64,000 nt of DNA from RYN-230 sp963713815 (GTDB lineage: Bacteria; Actinomycetota; Actinomycetes; Streptosporangiales; Streptosporangiaceae): assembly GCA_963713815.1 (NCBI GenBank), contig CAVQNH010000032.1, positions 1-64,000 of the forward strand. The letters are read 5' to 3'. How positions within the stretch are numbered: position 1 is the stretch's first letter; every line of letters starts with the position of its first letter. The translations under genes were made by a program, and so were the position numbers. Positions 17,873 to 26,397 of this stretch are shown piece after piece. The notes under the pieces are model-generated. The model saw only the letters and a list, made by a program, of their open reading frames with translations. It was not told the origin of the DNA and did no database searches.

Positions 17873-20331
17873 TCACTCCGCAGCACGGTGGCGGCCGGCA
17901 CCCGGGCCGCGGTCCAGCCGGGCCCGGCTGCGATGAGGTTGGCCAGCAGCAGGGTGGCCGGGATGGCCAGCAGCACCAGCGGGACCGGCACGTCGGCCTG
18001 GTCGGCCACCCCGGCCGACCAGGCGAAGACCACCCAGGCCCAGCGTCCGGCGAGCACCCCCAGCGGCACACCGACGAGCAGCGAAGCGGCGGCCAGTGCG
18101 GTCGCCTGCCAGCAGACCACGCGCAGAAGCTGGGACCGGACCAGGCCCAGGGACTTGAGCAGGGCCAGGTCACGGTAGCGGCGGCGGACCCCGGCCAGCA
18201 GGGCATGGCTGAGCGTGCCCACCGCCAGCACCCCGAGCAGCGCGCCGAGGACCAGCGGGGTGTCGCGGACGCTGGTGTAGTGGTCGATGTCGCTGGGCCG
18301 CTGGTCGGTAGTGACCAGGCAGAGGCCCCTCGGGCAGCCGGCCCGGGTAACCGCGGTTTCCACACGACCAGCGGCGGCAGGCAGGTCGGTGCCCGGCTTG
18401 TAGCGGAGCAGGAAGAAGTTATAACAGGTCGCAGGCCGGGGGCAGGCCGGCGGATTGGGCTGGGACAGCACCGAGGCGGACACCGCGGCCCCCGTCCCCA
18501 GATCTGTGGCGCTGCCGCCGCCGACGCTGAACGCCGCGAACACCGCCGAGCCCACGATCCGCATCATGGATGGGCTGCCGTTCGCGGTGACCCGGACCCG
18601 CTGCCCCACATGCAGGCCGAGCATGCGCAGCGTGTGGGGGCCGAGGGTGATCTGCCGGGGCCCGGCTGGAGCCCGGCCGGCGAGCAGGGTGAGGAACCCG
18701 GTGCCGTGCAGCTGGTCGATCCCGATCGCAGGTACCGTCGTGCCGCTGCCGCGGCCGCGGGCAGCGACGCTGACCTGCCCATAGTTGCCGCCCGCGTACT
18801 GGTCCAGGCCGCCGATCCTGGCCAGGACGCCCGCGCCGAGGCTGGCTGGCACGGACCCGACCTGCAGATCAAGCTGCTGGTCCCAGTTCTGCCCGTACGA
18901 GTGCGGCGTGCCGACCAGCCTGAGGAAACTCCCTCCGAAGACGACTGCCCCCACGACCGCCGCCACCGCCAGCATCGTCCCGGCCAGCGCGCTGCGTACC
19001 GGCACCGCGGTGCGCCCGTGACCGGGCTCGAAGGCCATCCGCACTCCCAGGCTGCCCGGCACCGAGCCGATCAGGCCCAGCGCCGGGGACAGCCGGGAGG
19101 GCCGCACGTGCGACGCCGGCTCCTCGAGCCCGGTCGCGCCGGGGGTGCGGCTAGCGATCCGCACCGCCCCGGGTATCTGCGCCAGGAGCGGCGCCAGGGC
19201 GATGATTGCGAACCCGATGCCCAGAATCGGCAGGTTGACGTCGATTCCCGGGCTGGGCTCGGCGAACCGGGCTGGCCCGATGGGCATCAGCGGGGACGCG
19301 GCTATGGCCACCGCGATCGCGACCACCGCGCCGGCGGCGGTCACCAGGGCCACCCTGGCCAGGGACAGCAACGCGAGACGGTGCCGGCTCATCCCGAAGG
19401 CGCGCAGGATCGGGAATTCCGCCGAGTCGAGGACGAGCTGGCGGTTCAGCAGCTGTCCGAGGACAGCCAGCGCGATCAGGCCGGCCAGCGCGGCGAAAAT
19501 CGCCAGGGCCACCGCCTCCGGCTGAATGGCCCGCTGGGCGGCCGCATACTCGGTGGCCAGGTGGACGACCTGGACGGCCCCCACCCGGTACCGCGCAGCC
19601 AGGGCGATGGCCTGGCTGGTGAATGCGGCAGCGCTGGCACCGGGCCGGAGGACCACGTAGCTGGCACCACCGGCCGGATTGAAGGACCGGGCCAGGCGGG
19701 TACGGGAGAACGCGGGGCTCAGCAGTACTCGCGGCTCGGCCAGCTCATGGGTGGCTGGCACGATCTCGTCGTCGGTCACCACGATGGCCGACACCCGGAA
19801 GGCCAGCCGGACCGCGCCCCCGATGTCGGGGTTGCCGTTCCGCTGCGGGTACCCGATCAGATGCAGCGTCCCGCCCGGCCGGAGGTGCTCCCGGCCGGCC
19901 AGCGCCGGGCTGATCATGACCGCATGCGGGTCCGCCGGGTTGAAGATGCGCCCGGCCAGGACCTTGACCCGGTTGATGGCCACGCCCTCGCCGCCCGAGG
20001 GGCTCGCCTCGGCCACCATGCCCGAGAAGGGTGACGCACCCGGTACGGGCAAGGACATCTGCAGGAACGCCACCACGTCGGCCGAGGCCACCTGCGGAAG
20101 GCCGGCGATGGCCTGGAAGTAGCCATGGAACCCGGACTGCGTGGGGCTGACCAGAAGGTCGGCGGCGTGGCTGCGGCTCAGGAAGCGCGGATAGGCGGTG
20201 TCGGTGCGCCGCGCCCCTGCGGCGGCCACCAGCACCACCCCGCTCACCAGGCCGATCAGCAGGGCCATGGCCAGCATGGGCCGCCGGCGCCGCCGCAGAT
20301 CGGCGCGCACGATGAGCCAGGCCGCTCCCAT
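17869..20331 (-). CDS. MacB/FtsX-like ABC transporter permease, first gene of the tandem set
   Basis: This 820-residue permease starts at ATG 20,331 with WLIVRADLRRRRRPMLAMALLIGLVSGVVLVAAAGARRTDTAYPR. It keeps ASPLMPIGPARFAEPSPGI, HGRTAVPVRSALAGTM, HSYGQNWDQQLDLQVG, SATDLGTGAAVS and the C-terminal VPAATVLRSE. PRPATCYNFFLLRYKPG and CPRGLC repeat the paired-cysteine feature of its paralogues. It is promoter-proximal: the upstream gap to the divergent cyclic-nucleotide-binding gene is 168 bp and holds direct repeats and the shared motif at 20,373. No ATPase lies beside it; the LolD-type ATPase at 3137 is the likely partner (inference). Confidence 0.92.
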   Translation of the reverse strand: MGAAWLIVRADLRRRRRPMLAMALLIGLVSGVVLVAAAGARRTDTAYPRFLSRSHAADLLVSPTQSGFHGYFQAIAGLPQVASADVVAFLQMSLPVPGASPFSGMVAEASPSGGEGVAINRVKVLAGRIFNPADPHAVMISPALAGREHLRPGGTLHLIGYPQRNGNPDIGGAVRLAFRVSAIVVTDDEIVPATHELAEPRVLLSPAFSRTRLARSFNPAGGASYVVLRPGASAAAFTSQAIALAARYRVGAVQVVHLATEYAAAQRAIQPEAVALAIFAALAGLIALAVLGQLLNRQLVLDSAEFPILRAFGMSRHRLALLSLARVALVTAAGAVVAIAVAIAASPLMPIGPARFAEPSPGIDVNLPILGIGFAIIALAPLLAQIPGAVRIASRTPGATGLEEPASHVRPSRLSPALGLIGSVPGSLGVRMAFEPGHGRTAVPVRSALAGTMLAVAAVVGAVVFGGSFLRLVGTPHSYGQNWDQQLDLQVGSVPASLGAGVLARIGGLDQYAGGNYGQVSVAARGRGSGTTVPAIGIDQLHGTGFLTLLAGRAPAGPRQITLGPHTLRMLGLHVGQRVRVTANGSPSMMRIVGSAVFAAFSVGGGSATDLGTGAAVSASVLSQPNPPACPRPATCYNFFLLRYKPGTDLPAAAGRVETAVTRAGCPRGLCLVTTDQRPSDIDHYTSVRDTPLVLGALLGVLAVGTLSHALLAGVRRRYRDLALLKSLGLVRSQLLRVVCWQATALAAASLLVGVPLGVLAGRWAWVVFAWSAGVADQADVPVPLVLLAIPATLLLANLIAAGPGWTAARVPAATVLRSE

Positions 20332-20368
20332 GGGATGATTTAGCTACAGAGGGACCGGGACCGGCAAG

Positions 20369-20435
20369 GGTGGTAGGCACACCGGCGCGGGTCAGCCAGC
20401 ACGCCAGCCGGGGACACGGGCAGCACGCCAGCCGG
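20369..20435. promoter_or_regulatory. Divergent control region with a 15-bp direct repeat and the GTAGGCACACC motif
   Basis: The 168-base gap between the permease start (20,331) and the divergent gene at 20,499 contains GTAGGCACACC (20,373-20,383), also found at 5313. It also holds two copies of CAGCACGCCAGCCGG (20,397-20,411 and 20,421-20,435), 24 bp apart. A palindromic TAGCTA at 20,341-20,346 lies just upstream of the permease start and could be a -10 region. These are plausible regulator sites, not proven. Confidence 0.45.
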
Positions 20436-20498
20436 CGGGCCTGGCAGACGCCAGTCAGCACCCTGGCGTGCGGCCGCGCGAGGGACGAGTCTTGGAGC

Positions 20499-21505
20499 AT
20501 GCGATACGAAAGCAGCGTTACCTCAGTCTCGTGGATCCCGTCTGAGGCAGTCACCGGCCCCAGCCGGGCTGGCTTTCGACTCGGGATTCGGCCACTACGA
20601 CGACCCGCCGTCCGCGGAACTCGGGGACCTCGAGGAACTCCGCGCGGCAGACAAGTTCCGGTTCGCCAACGTGCTGCGGGCCTGGATCGAGGTCGGCGAC
20701 GACGGGCAGATCAGCGACGCCGGCTACGCCGGGTCCGGAATGATCGGCTCCACCACCCTCCAGCTGGCCGGCCTGCACGCCCGCTTCCAGGCGGTCAAGC
20801 TGCCCGACATCCAGCGGCCGCCCGAGCAGGGGCCGGGCTGGGTGCGGTTCACCCAGACCGTTGGCGGCCGCACCGGGGTGCCGATGCCCCGGACGGTCAA
20901 GCACCCCCCCTACGTGCAGTGGCTGGCCCCGCTGGTGTGGACCACGCTGACGCTGACCCTGCACGCCGACGGCACCGCCGAGCCCGCGATGACCGGGGCG
21001 AGCGCGTTCCCCCGGCACTGGGTCTACGACGCCGACGGCCAGCCTGAGCCACAAGTCCGGCCTGACCGACTACGCCGGCTGGTCCGGCACGTCGTTCGGC
21101 AAGCACAGCCCGTGGGGCGACGAGGATTCCCCGGCGCTGGTCACCGCGGTCGAGTCCGCCCTGGAACGGGCGCTGTCCGTGCAGCTCATGCACGGCGCGG
21201 CCAAGCCGGTGATCAGCCGGTCCCGGGCGGGCGACACGCTGGTCCGCCAGGGCGAACCGGGAACCTCGATCTACCTGGTGCTGGACGGGGTCGTCCGGGT
21301 GGAGCGGGACGGCGAGCAGCTCGCCGAGTACGGTCCCGGGGCGATGCTCGGCGAGCGGGCCCACCTGGAAGGCGGGGTCCGCACGTCCACGCTGACCGCG
21401 GTGACCGACTGCCGGGTGGCGTCGGTCGAGGCCAGCCAGTTCGACCACGACGCGCTCGTGGAACTGTCCGGGGGGCACCGGCGCGAAGACGCCGGCCGGG
21501 GCTGA
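20499..21505 (+). CDS. Cyclic-nucleotide-binding-domain protein (two apparent frameshifts)
   Basis: Three overlapping frames together encode a conserved actinobacterial protein. MRYESSVTSVSWIPSEAVTG comes first, then AFDSGFGHYDDPPSAELGDLEELRAADKFRFANVLRAWIEV to YDADGQ, then LSHKSGLTDYAGWSGTSFG and a cNMP-binding domain (LVRQGEPGTSIYLVLDGVVRVERDG with PGAMLGERAHLEGG). The breaks, near 20,560 in a C-run and near 21,050, are each one extra base. The cNMP domain keeps the phosphate-binding-cassette look (GAMLGERA), and no DNA-binding helix-turn-helix follows it, so it is not a plain Crp-type regulator. It abuts an MBL hydrolase gene. A cyclic-nucleotide link to the cyclase fusion at 3865 is inference. 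Confidence 0.82.
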
Positions 21506-21506
21506 C

Positions 21507-22394
21507 GTGCGCGTACACCTCTGCGGCGTGCGCGGCTCGACGCCCGCACCAGGAGCGGAGTTCCTCCGCTACGGGGGGCACACCTCAAGCGTGGCGATCA
21601 GCCACGACGACGCGGCCGGGCCGGTGCTCGTGCTGGACGCGGGCACCGGCCTCCGCCAGGTCACCCCGCTGCTCGGCGGCGGGCCTTTCACCGGCACCAT
21701 CCTGCTCACCCACCTGCACTGGGACCATGTGCACGGCCTGCCGTTCTTCCGGGGCGGCGACCGCGACGGTGCCCGGGTCACCCTGCTGCTGCCGGCCCAG
21801 GAGTCCGGGGAGAGCGCGGCCGCGGCGCTGGCCCGCGGGATGTCCCCGCCGCACTTCCCGATCGGCCCGGAGGGGCTGCGCGGTGACTGGACGTTCGGCT
21901 CCCTGGCCCCGGGCCAGCTCAAGGCCGAGGGGTTCACGGTGGAGGCCCGCGAAGTGCCGCACAAGGGCGGCCGGACCTACGGCTACCGGGTCAGCGACGG
22001 GCACTCGGTGCTGACCTACATCCCCGACCACTGCCCCACCGTGCTCGGACCCGGGCCCGAGGGGCTGGGCGAGTACCATCCCGCCGCGCTGGACCTGGCG
22101 GCCGGCACCGACCTGCTGATCCACGACGCGTTCCTGCTGGCCGCGGAGGTGCCGGCCGAGGCGGCGTTCGGGCACGCGGCGGCGGAGTACGCGGCCGGCC
22201 TGGGACGGCGGGCCGGGGCGCGGCGGGTGGCGCTGGCCCACCACAAGCCCGGCCGGACCGACGACGAACTGGACGCGCTGGCCCGCTCGTTCGCCCCCGG
22301 CGGCCCTGAGGGACGCGGTTCATCCGGCGCACCAGGCACACCGGGCACACCGGAGATCTTCGTGGCCGCCGAGGGCGGGATACTCGAGCTATGA
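21507..22394 (+). CDS. MBL-fold metallo-hydrolase, cyclic-phosphodiesterase-like
   Basis: This 295-residue metallo-beta-lactamase-fold enzyme has the metal motif THLHWDHVHG (HxHxDH), a later Asp/His region (PDHCPT, LLIHDAFLL) and a C-terminal ALAHHKPGRTDDELD. The opening CGVRGSTPAPGAEFLRYGGHTSSVAI is typical of the PhnP / phosphodiesterase-like branch. GTG 21,507 begins one base after the upstream stop, and the end overlaps the next gene by 4 bp, so the three genes form one operon. Beside a cNMP-binding protein, a phosphodiesterase-type role is attractive, but the substrate is not shown by the sequence. Confidence 0.87.
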   Translation: MRVHLCGVRGSTPAPGAEFLRYGGHTSSVAISHDDAAGPVLVLDAGTGLRQVTPLLGGGPFTGTILLTHLHWDHVHGLPFFRGGDRDGARVTLLLPAQESGESAAAALARGMSPPHFPIGPEGLRGDWTFGSLAPGQLKAEGFTVEAREVPHKGGRTYGYRVSDGHSVLTYIPDHCPTVLGPGPEGLGEYHPAALDLAAGTDLLIHDAFLLAAEVPAEAAFGHAAAEYAAGLGRRAGARRVALAHHKPGRTDDELDALARSFAPGGPEGRGSSGAPGTPGTPEIFVAAEGGILEL

Positions 22395-23824
22395 GCCCTG
22401 CCGCGCCCGAGACCGACGCCATCGTGGTCGGCTCCGGCCCCAACGGCCTGGCCGCGGCCATCACCCTGGCCCGGGCGGGGCTCAGGGTCCGGCTCATCGA
22501 GGGCGCGGACACGCCCGGCGGCGGCTGCCGGACCGCGGAGCTGACCCTCCCGGGGTTCCGGCACGACGTGTGCTCCGCGGTCCACCCGCTGGCCGCGTCC
22601 TCGCCGTTCTTCACCAGCATCGACCTGGCCGCGCGCGGGGTCACGCTGTGCACGCCCAAGGTCGCGTTCGCCCACCCGCTGGACGGCGGCCGGGCCGCGG
22701 CGGTCGCGGGCTCGGTTGACGAGACCGCGGCCAGCCTGGGCCGCGACGCGGGCGCCTACCGGCGGCTGCTCGGCCCGCTGGTGCGCGATACCGGGCTGAC
22801 GCTGCCGGAGATACTCGGCCCGATCCGGTCACTACCCCGCCACCCGCTGGCCATGGCCCGTTTCGGCCTGGAGGGCCTGCCGCCCGCCACCGTGGTGGCC
22901 CGCTCGTTCCGCACTGAGGAAGCCCAGGGCCTGTTCGCCGGGGTGGCGGCCCACTCCATGCTGCCGCTGAGCGCCCCGGTGACCAGCGCGTTCGGGCTGC
23001 TGCTCACGATGGCGGCGCACACCGTGGGCTGGCCAGTGGTCGAGGGGGGCAGCGCCCGCCTGGCCGGGGCGCTGCTCGATGAGCTGGCCGGCCTCGGCGG
23101 CGAGGTGGAGACCGGCCGGTGGGTACGGTCGCTGGACGAGCTGCCGCCCGCCCGGGCGGTCCTGCTCGACGTCACCCCCCGGCAGCTGATCGCGCTGGCC
23201 GGGGACCGGCTGTCCGGCGCGCATCTGGCCGCGCTGCGCCGGTTCCGGTACGGGCCCGGGGTCTGCAAGGTCGACTTCGCGCTGAGCGGCCCGGTGCCCT
23301 GGGCCGCCCCGGCCTGCCGGGAGGCCGGCACCGTCCACCTCGGCGGCACGCTGGCCGAGGTGGCCCGCAGCGAGGCCGACGTGGCCGCCGGGCGGATGCC
23401 GGAACGGCCGTACTGCCTGGTGGCCCAGCCCGGCGTGGTGGACCCCACCCGTGCGCCTGAAGGCCAGCACACGCTGTGGGCGTACTGCCACGTCCCCTCG
23501 GGCAGCCCGGCGGACGTCTCGGGCCTGATCGAGGCCCAGATCGAGCGGTTCGCGCCCGGGTTCCGGGACCTGATCCTGGCCAAGTCGGTGCATACCGCCA
23601 CCGACATGGAGCGCTACAACCCGAACTACGTGGGCGGCGACATCAACGGCGGGGCGGGCACGCTGCTGCAGACCGTGCTCCGGCCCACCCCGCGGTGGAA
23701 CCCGTACCGGACCGCCATCCCCGGTGTGTACCTGTGCTCCAGTTCCACCCCGCCCGGCGGCGGTGTGCACGGCATGTGCGGCCAGAACGCCGCCGAGGTG
23801 GCCCTGGCCGATCACTTTTCATGA
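22391..23824 (+). CDS. FAD-dependent oxidoreductase, phytoene-desaturase-like
   Basis: This 477-residue flavoprotein has the N-terminal dinucleotide-binding motif VVGSGPNGLAAAITLARAG, the ensuing GGGCRT and a C-terminal FAD-contact region (GVYLCSSSTPPGGGVHGMCGQNAAEVAL). It belongs to the broad phytoene dehydrogenase / carotenoid isomerase-like amine-oxidase superfamily, common in actinomycetes and mostly uncharacterised. It overlaps the MBL gene by 4 bp (ATGA). No carotenoid genes are nearby, so a carotenoid role is unsupported. A long inverted repeat follows the stop codon. Confidence 0.88.
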   Translation: MSPAAPETDAIVVGSGPNGLAAAITLARAGLRVRLIEGADTPGGGCRTAELTLPGFRHDVCSAVHPLAASSPFFTSIDLAARGVTLCTPKVAFAHPLDGGRAAAVAGSVDETAASLGRDAGAYRRLLGPLVRDTGLTLPEILGPIRSLPRHPLAMARFGLEGLPPATVVARSFRTEEAQGLFAGVAAHSMLPLSAPVTSAFGLLLTMAAHTVGWPVVEGGSARLAGALLDELAGLGGEVETGRWVRSLDELPPARAVLLDVTPRQLIALAGDRLSGAHLAALRRFRYGPGVCKVDFALSGPVPWAAPACREAGTVHLGGTLAEVARSEADVAAGRMPERPYCLVAQPGVVDPTRAPEGQHTLWAYCHVPSGSPADVSGLIEAQIERFAPGFRDLILAKSVHTATDMERYNPNYVGGDINGGAGTLLQTVLRPTPRWNPYRTAIPGVYLCSSSTPPGGGVHGMCGQNAAEVALADHFS

Positions 23825-23842
23825 TCGGCGTCAATTAACGTT

Positions 23843-23895
23843 CATGATCCTGGTCAAGTACTGCGATATCACAGCAGCACTTGACCAGGATCATG
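23843..23895. terminator. Long inverted repeat between convergent genes
   Basis: Arms at 23,843-23,864 and 23,874-23,895 are 22 nt each and complementary at 21 positions, around a 9-nt loop (GATATCACA). The outer arm is CATGATCCTGGTCAAGT. It lies between the convergent FAD oxidoreductase and chitinase genes and would form a hairpin in both transcripts, so a bidirectional terminator is most likely. The AT-richer, almost perfect arms are unusual here and could also be a dispersed palindrome or protein site. Confidence 0.75.
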
Positions 23896-23926
23896 GCCGC
23901 TCGGGCGGGGGCCCGCCCAGGCGGCA

Positions 23927-25279
23927 TCAGGTGGGGAGGGTCCAGGACTGGTTGGCGCCGCCGGTGCACGACCAGATCTGCGCCTGGGTGCCGGGCGTGG
24001 TGGACCAGCCGGTGTCGTCCAGGCACTTCCCGGACTCCGGGTTCAGCAGCGCGCCGTCACTCTGCGGCACCCAGACCTGGGCGCCGGTGCCGTTGCAGGT
24101 GTAGAGGTCCACGGTGGTGCCGTTCGCTGTGCCCGCCGCGTCCACGTCCAGGCACTTGCCGAGCGCCTGCAGCGTGTTACCGCTGGCGACCGTCCACTGC
24201 TGGGCACCGGTGCCGTTGCAGGTGTAGACCTGCACCGCGGTGAAGTCGGCCGAGCTGGCGCCGCGCACGTCCAGGCACAGGCCGCCGTAGCCGGTGACCG
24301 GGCCGGTCGCGCTGGTGCCCCCGCCGCCCCCGCCGCCCGTACTGCCGCTGGTGATCTGGTTGAAGATCTTCGAGTACGCGTAGCCGACCGGCTTGTCGTA
24401 GCCGTCGACTTCCCAGAAGGACAGCTCCTGGACGCCGTTGGAGGCCGCGAAGCTCTCCAGCGTGGACGCGTTGGCCTGGGAGAAGTACTCGTTGTCGTCG
24501 TTCTGCCCCGCGATCGGGGTCAGCCCCATCCGGGCGTACGCCGCGCTGGTGCTGATCCCGTACAGGCTGGCCAGCTGCGAGGCGGTCGCCTGCGCCGCGG
24601 ACTCCGCGTCGGCCAGCGCGTTCTGGCCGTTGCCGAAGTCCATGGTCATGATGTTCACGACGCTGACCTTCACGCCGTAGGTCTGCGCGCTCTGCAGCAC
24701 GCCCAGCTCCGCGGAGGGCAGCCCGTTCGGGGCCACCGCGAGCGTGTAGTCGACCTGGACCGACGGGTCCTGCGCCTGGAGGGCGGCCAGGGCCTGGTTC
24801 CGGCGGTTGTTCGAGGCCGTGTCGCCCAGCGTGCCGCCCTCGATGTCGAAGTCCAGCCGGTTCACGCCGTAGGTGTTCACCACGTTGGCGTAGGCGGCGG
24901 TCAGGGACGAGACCGAGGTGCACGTCTGGGCCAGCTCACCGCCGCTCTCGCCGCCGAACGAGATGATGACGTTGCCGCCGGCCGATTTCAGCGAGTTGAC
25001 CTGCGAGGTGAACGCCCCGACCGAGTTGCCGCCGTCTTCCCATTCCGGGGTGCAGCCGGACTGCGGGATCAGGAACGCCAGCGTGTAGTACGGGTCGCCG
25101 CTGGCGCTGAGATCGGCGGCCATATCGCCCGCGTCGCCGCTGCTGATCTGCAGGTAGGGGGCGGCGTAGTGAGCGGGGAAGCTGGCCGCCGCGCCCGCCG
25201 GGGCTGCTAACCCGGCGCAGGCCCCCATCACGAGCAGGGGCGCGGCCAGCAACGGCAGGGCCAAGCGTGATCGTCGCAT
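23927..25279 (-). CDS. Secreted GH18 chitinase with C-terminal ricin-B lectin domain
   Basis: ATG 25,279 is preceded by GAGGAAAGGA and gives 450 residues. An export signal covers about residues 1-33 (MRRSRLALPLLAAPLLVMGA...AGAAA). The catalytic barrel covers about 35-325, with SFGG, the GH18 catalytic motif as LDFDIEGG (Glu the acid/base) and a late LSFWEVDG. A Gly-rich linker leads to a ricin-type beta-trefoil of three repeats, each ending near QQW, QVW or QSW and each with a CLDVRG / CLDVDA / CLDDTG sugar-site motif. It hydrolyses chitin outside the cell. The first Asp of the usual DGxDxDxE is not conserved. A palindromic operator-like site lies 44 bp upstream. Confidence 0.92.
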   Translation of the reverse strand: MRRSRLALPLLAAPLLVMGACAGLAAPAGAAASFPAHYAAPYLQISSGDAGDMAADLSASGDPYYTLAFLIPQSGCTPEWEDGGNSVGAFTSQVNSLKSAGGNVIISFGGESGGELAQTCTSVSSLTAAYANVVNTYGVNRLDFDIEGGTLGDTASNNRRNQALAALQAQDPSVQVDYTLAVAPNGLPSAELGVLQSAQTYGVKVSVVNIMTMDFGNGQNALADAESAAQATASQLASLYGISTSAAYARMGLTPIAGQNDDNEYFSQANASTLESFAASNGVQELSFWEVDGYDKPVGYAYSKIFNQITSGSTGGGGGGGTSATGPVTGYGGLCLDVRGASSADFTAVQVYTCNGTGAQQWTVASGNTLQALGKCLDVDAAGTANGTTVDLYTCNGTGAQVWVPQSDGALLNPESGKCLDDTGWSTTPGTQAQIWSCTGGANQSWTLPT

Positions 25280-25322
25280 CTGAGATCCTTTCCTCGGGGT
25301 CATGACCGGGCCGCGAAACAAA

Positions 25323-25345
25323 CTATTAATAAAGTTTCCTAATAG
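25323..25345. promoter_or_regulatory. Operator-like 23-bp palindrome upstream of the chitinase
   Basis: The sequence has the form CTATTA-N2-AAA-G-TTT-N2-TAATAG, symmetric at 18 of 22 paired positions, in an unusually AT-rich patch. It ends 44 bp before the chitinase ATG, where a repressor would block the promoter. It does not match the familiar DasR site as I know it. A ROK- or LacI-type sugar regulator is a reasonable guess. Confidence 0.6.
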
Positions 25346-25406
25346 TGGGCTGAGAGTATGCCTCACCGCGCGGCCGGTCAATAGGCGAATGGAACCCGTG
25401 GAAGGA

Positions 25407-26354
25407 CTACGGGATGAGGGCGATCTTGCCCCGGGTGTGCCCCTGCATGATGACCTCGTGGGCCCGGTCCACCTCGGCGAGCGGGAAGGTGTGCGACACG
25501 AACACCCGGAGCTTCCCGTCCTGGGCCAGCCGGGCCAGGTCCAGCCGGGCGGCGTCCCGGATCTCGGTGCCGGGATCGGCGCCGGGGGCGCCGCCCAGCA
25601 CCTTGATCCCGGTGTTCAGCCCGCGCTCGAACGACATGATGGTCGCGATCCGGGTCCGGTCCGGGACCAGCACGAACGACACGTCCAGGGCCTCGTCGGT
25701 GCCGGCCAGGTCCAGCCCGGCATCCACGCCGCCGGGCGCGGCGGCCGCGACCCGGTCCATCAGGCCGGTGCCGTACTCGACCGGGATCGCGCCGAGCTCG
25801 CGCAGGAAGTCATGATTGGCGGGACTGGCCGTGCCCACCACGGCGGCCCCGCGGTCCAGGGCAAGCTGCACCGCCATCACGCCCACTCCCCCGGCGGCCC
25901 CGTGGATCAGCACCGTGTCGCCCGCGCCGACCCCGGTGGCGGCCAGCAGATGCCAGGCGGTCACGCCGGCCACCATGAGGCCGGAGGCCTGGGCCCAGTC
26001 CAGCGTGTCCGGCTTGGGCACCAGCGCGGAGGCCGGCACCACCAGCTCCTCGGCGTAGGCACCCGGTGCCCGGTAGGCGATCACCTCGTCACCGACCCCG
26101 ATCGGGCCGGCCGGGCCGGCCGCACCGGGCCCGACCGCCGCGACCACGCCCGAGGCTTCCGAGCCCAGCCGCAGCGGCAGCCGGGCGGGGTCGGTACCGA
26201 ACGCGCCGCTGTACACCTTGACGTCGACGGGGTTGACGCCCGCCGCCCGGATCTCGACGAGCGCCTGGCCAGGACCGGGCTCACCCGGTGCCTGATTGGC
26301 GATCTCGAGCACGTCGGGTCCGCCGTAGGCGGTCGCGATTACGACAGCTGACAT
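25407..26354 (-). CDS. NADP-dependent quinone oxidoreductase / zinc-type alcohol dehydrogenase-like protein
   Basis: This 315-residue medium-chain dehydrogenase/reductase has an N-terminal GroES-like domain (GVNPVDVKVYSGAFG, LGSEASGVV, VGDEVIAYRAPGAYAEELVV). A Rossmann domain with the NADP motif IHGAAGGVGVMAVQLA follows, and a C-terminal HEVIMQGHTRGKIALIP. It lacks the zinc-ligand cysteines of true alcohol dehydrogenases, so it belongs to the quinone oxidoreductase branch. ATG 26,354 has no strong ribosome site. It lies 28 bp upstream of nothing shared on its 3' side except the chitinase control region, and appears to be its own unit or to follow the repeat protein at 26,398. Confidence 0.9.
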   Translation of the reverse strand: MSAVVIATAYGGPDVLEIANQAPGEPGPGQALVEIRAAGVNPVDVKVYSGAFGTDPARLPLRLGSEASGVVAAVGPGAAGPAGPIGVGDEVIAYRAPGAYAEELVVPASALVPKPDTLDWAQASGLMVAGVTAWHLLAATGVGAGDTVLIHGAAGGVGVMAVQLALDRGAAVVGTASPANHDFLRELGAIPVEYGTGLMDRVAAAAPGGVDAGLDLAGTDEALDVSFVLVPDRTRIATIMSFERGLNTGIKVLGGAPGADPGTEIRDAARLDLARLAQDGKLRVFVSHTFPLAEVDRAHEVIMQGHTRGKIALIP

Positions 26355-26397
26355 ATGAGCCCGAGCCCCCCTTCGCTACCGCTCTATTTCCCCCGGG

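Noticed and set aside
17860..20034. A 724-codon plus-strand frame over the first permease
   Set aside because: Antisense to a clear permease with family motifs, and the composition is that of a shadow frame.
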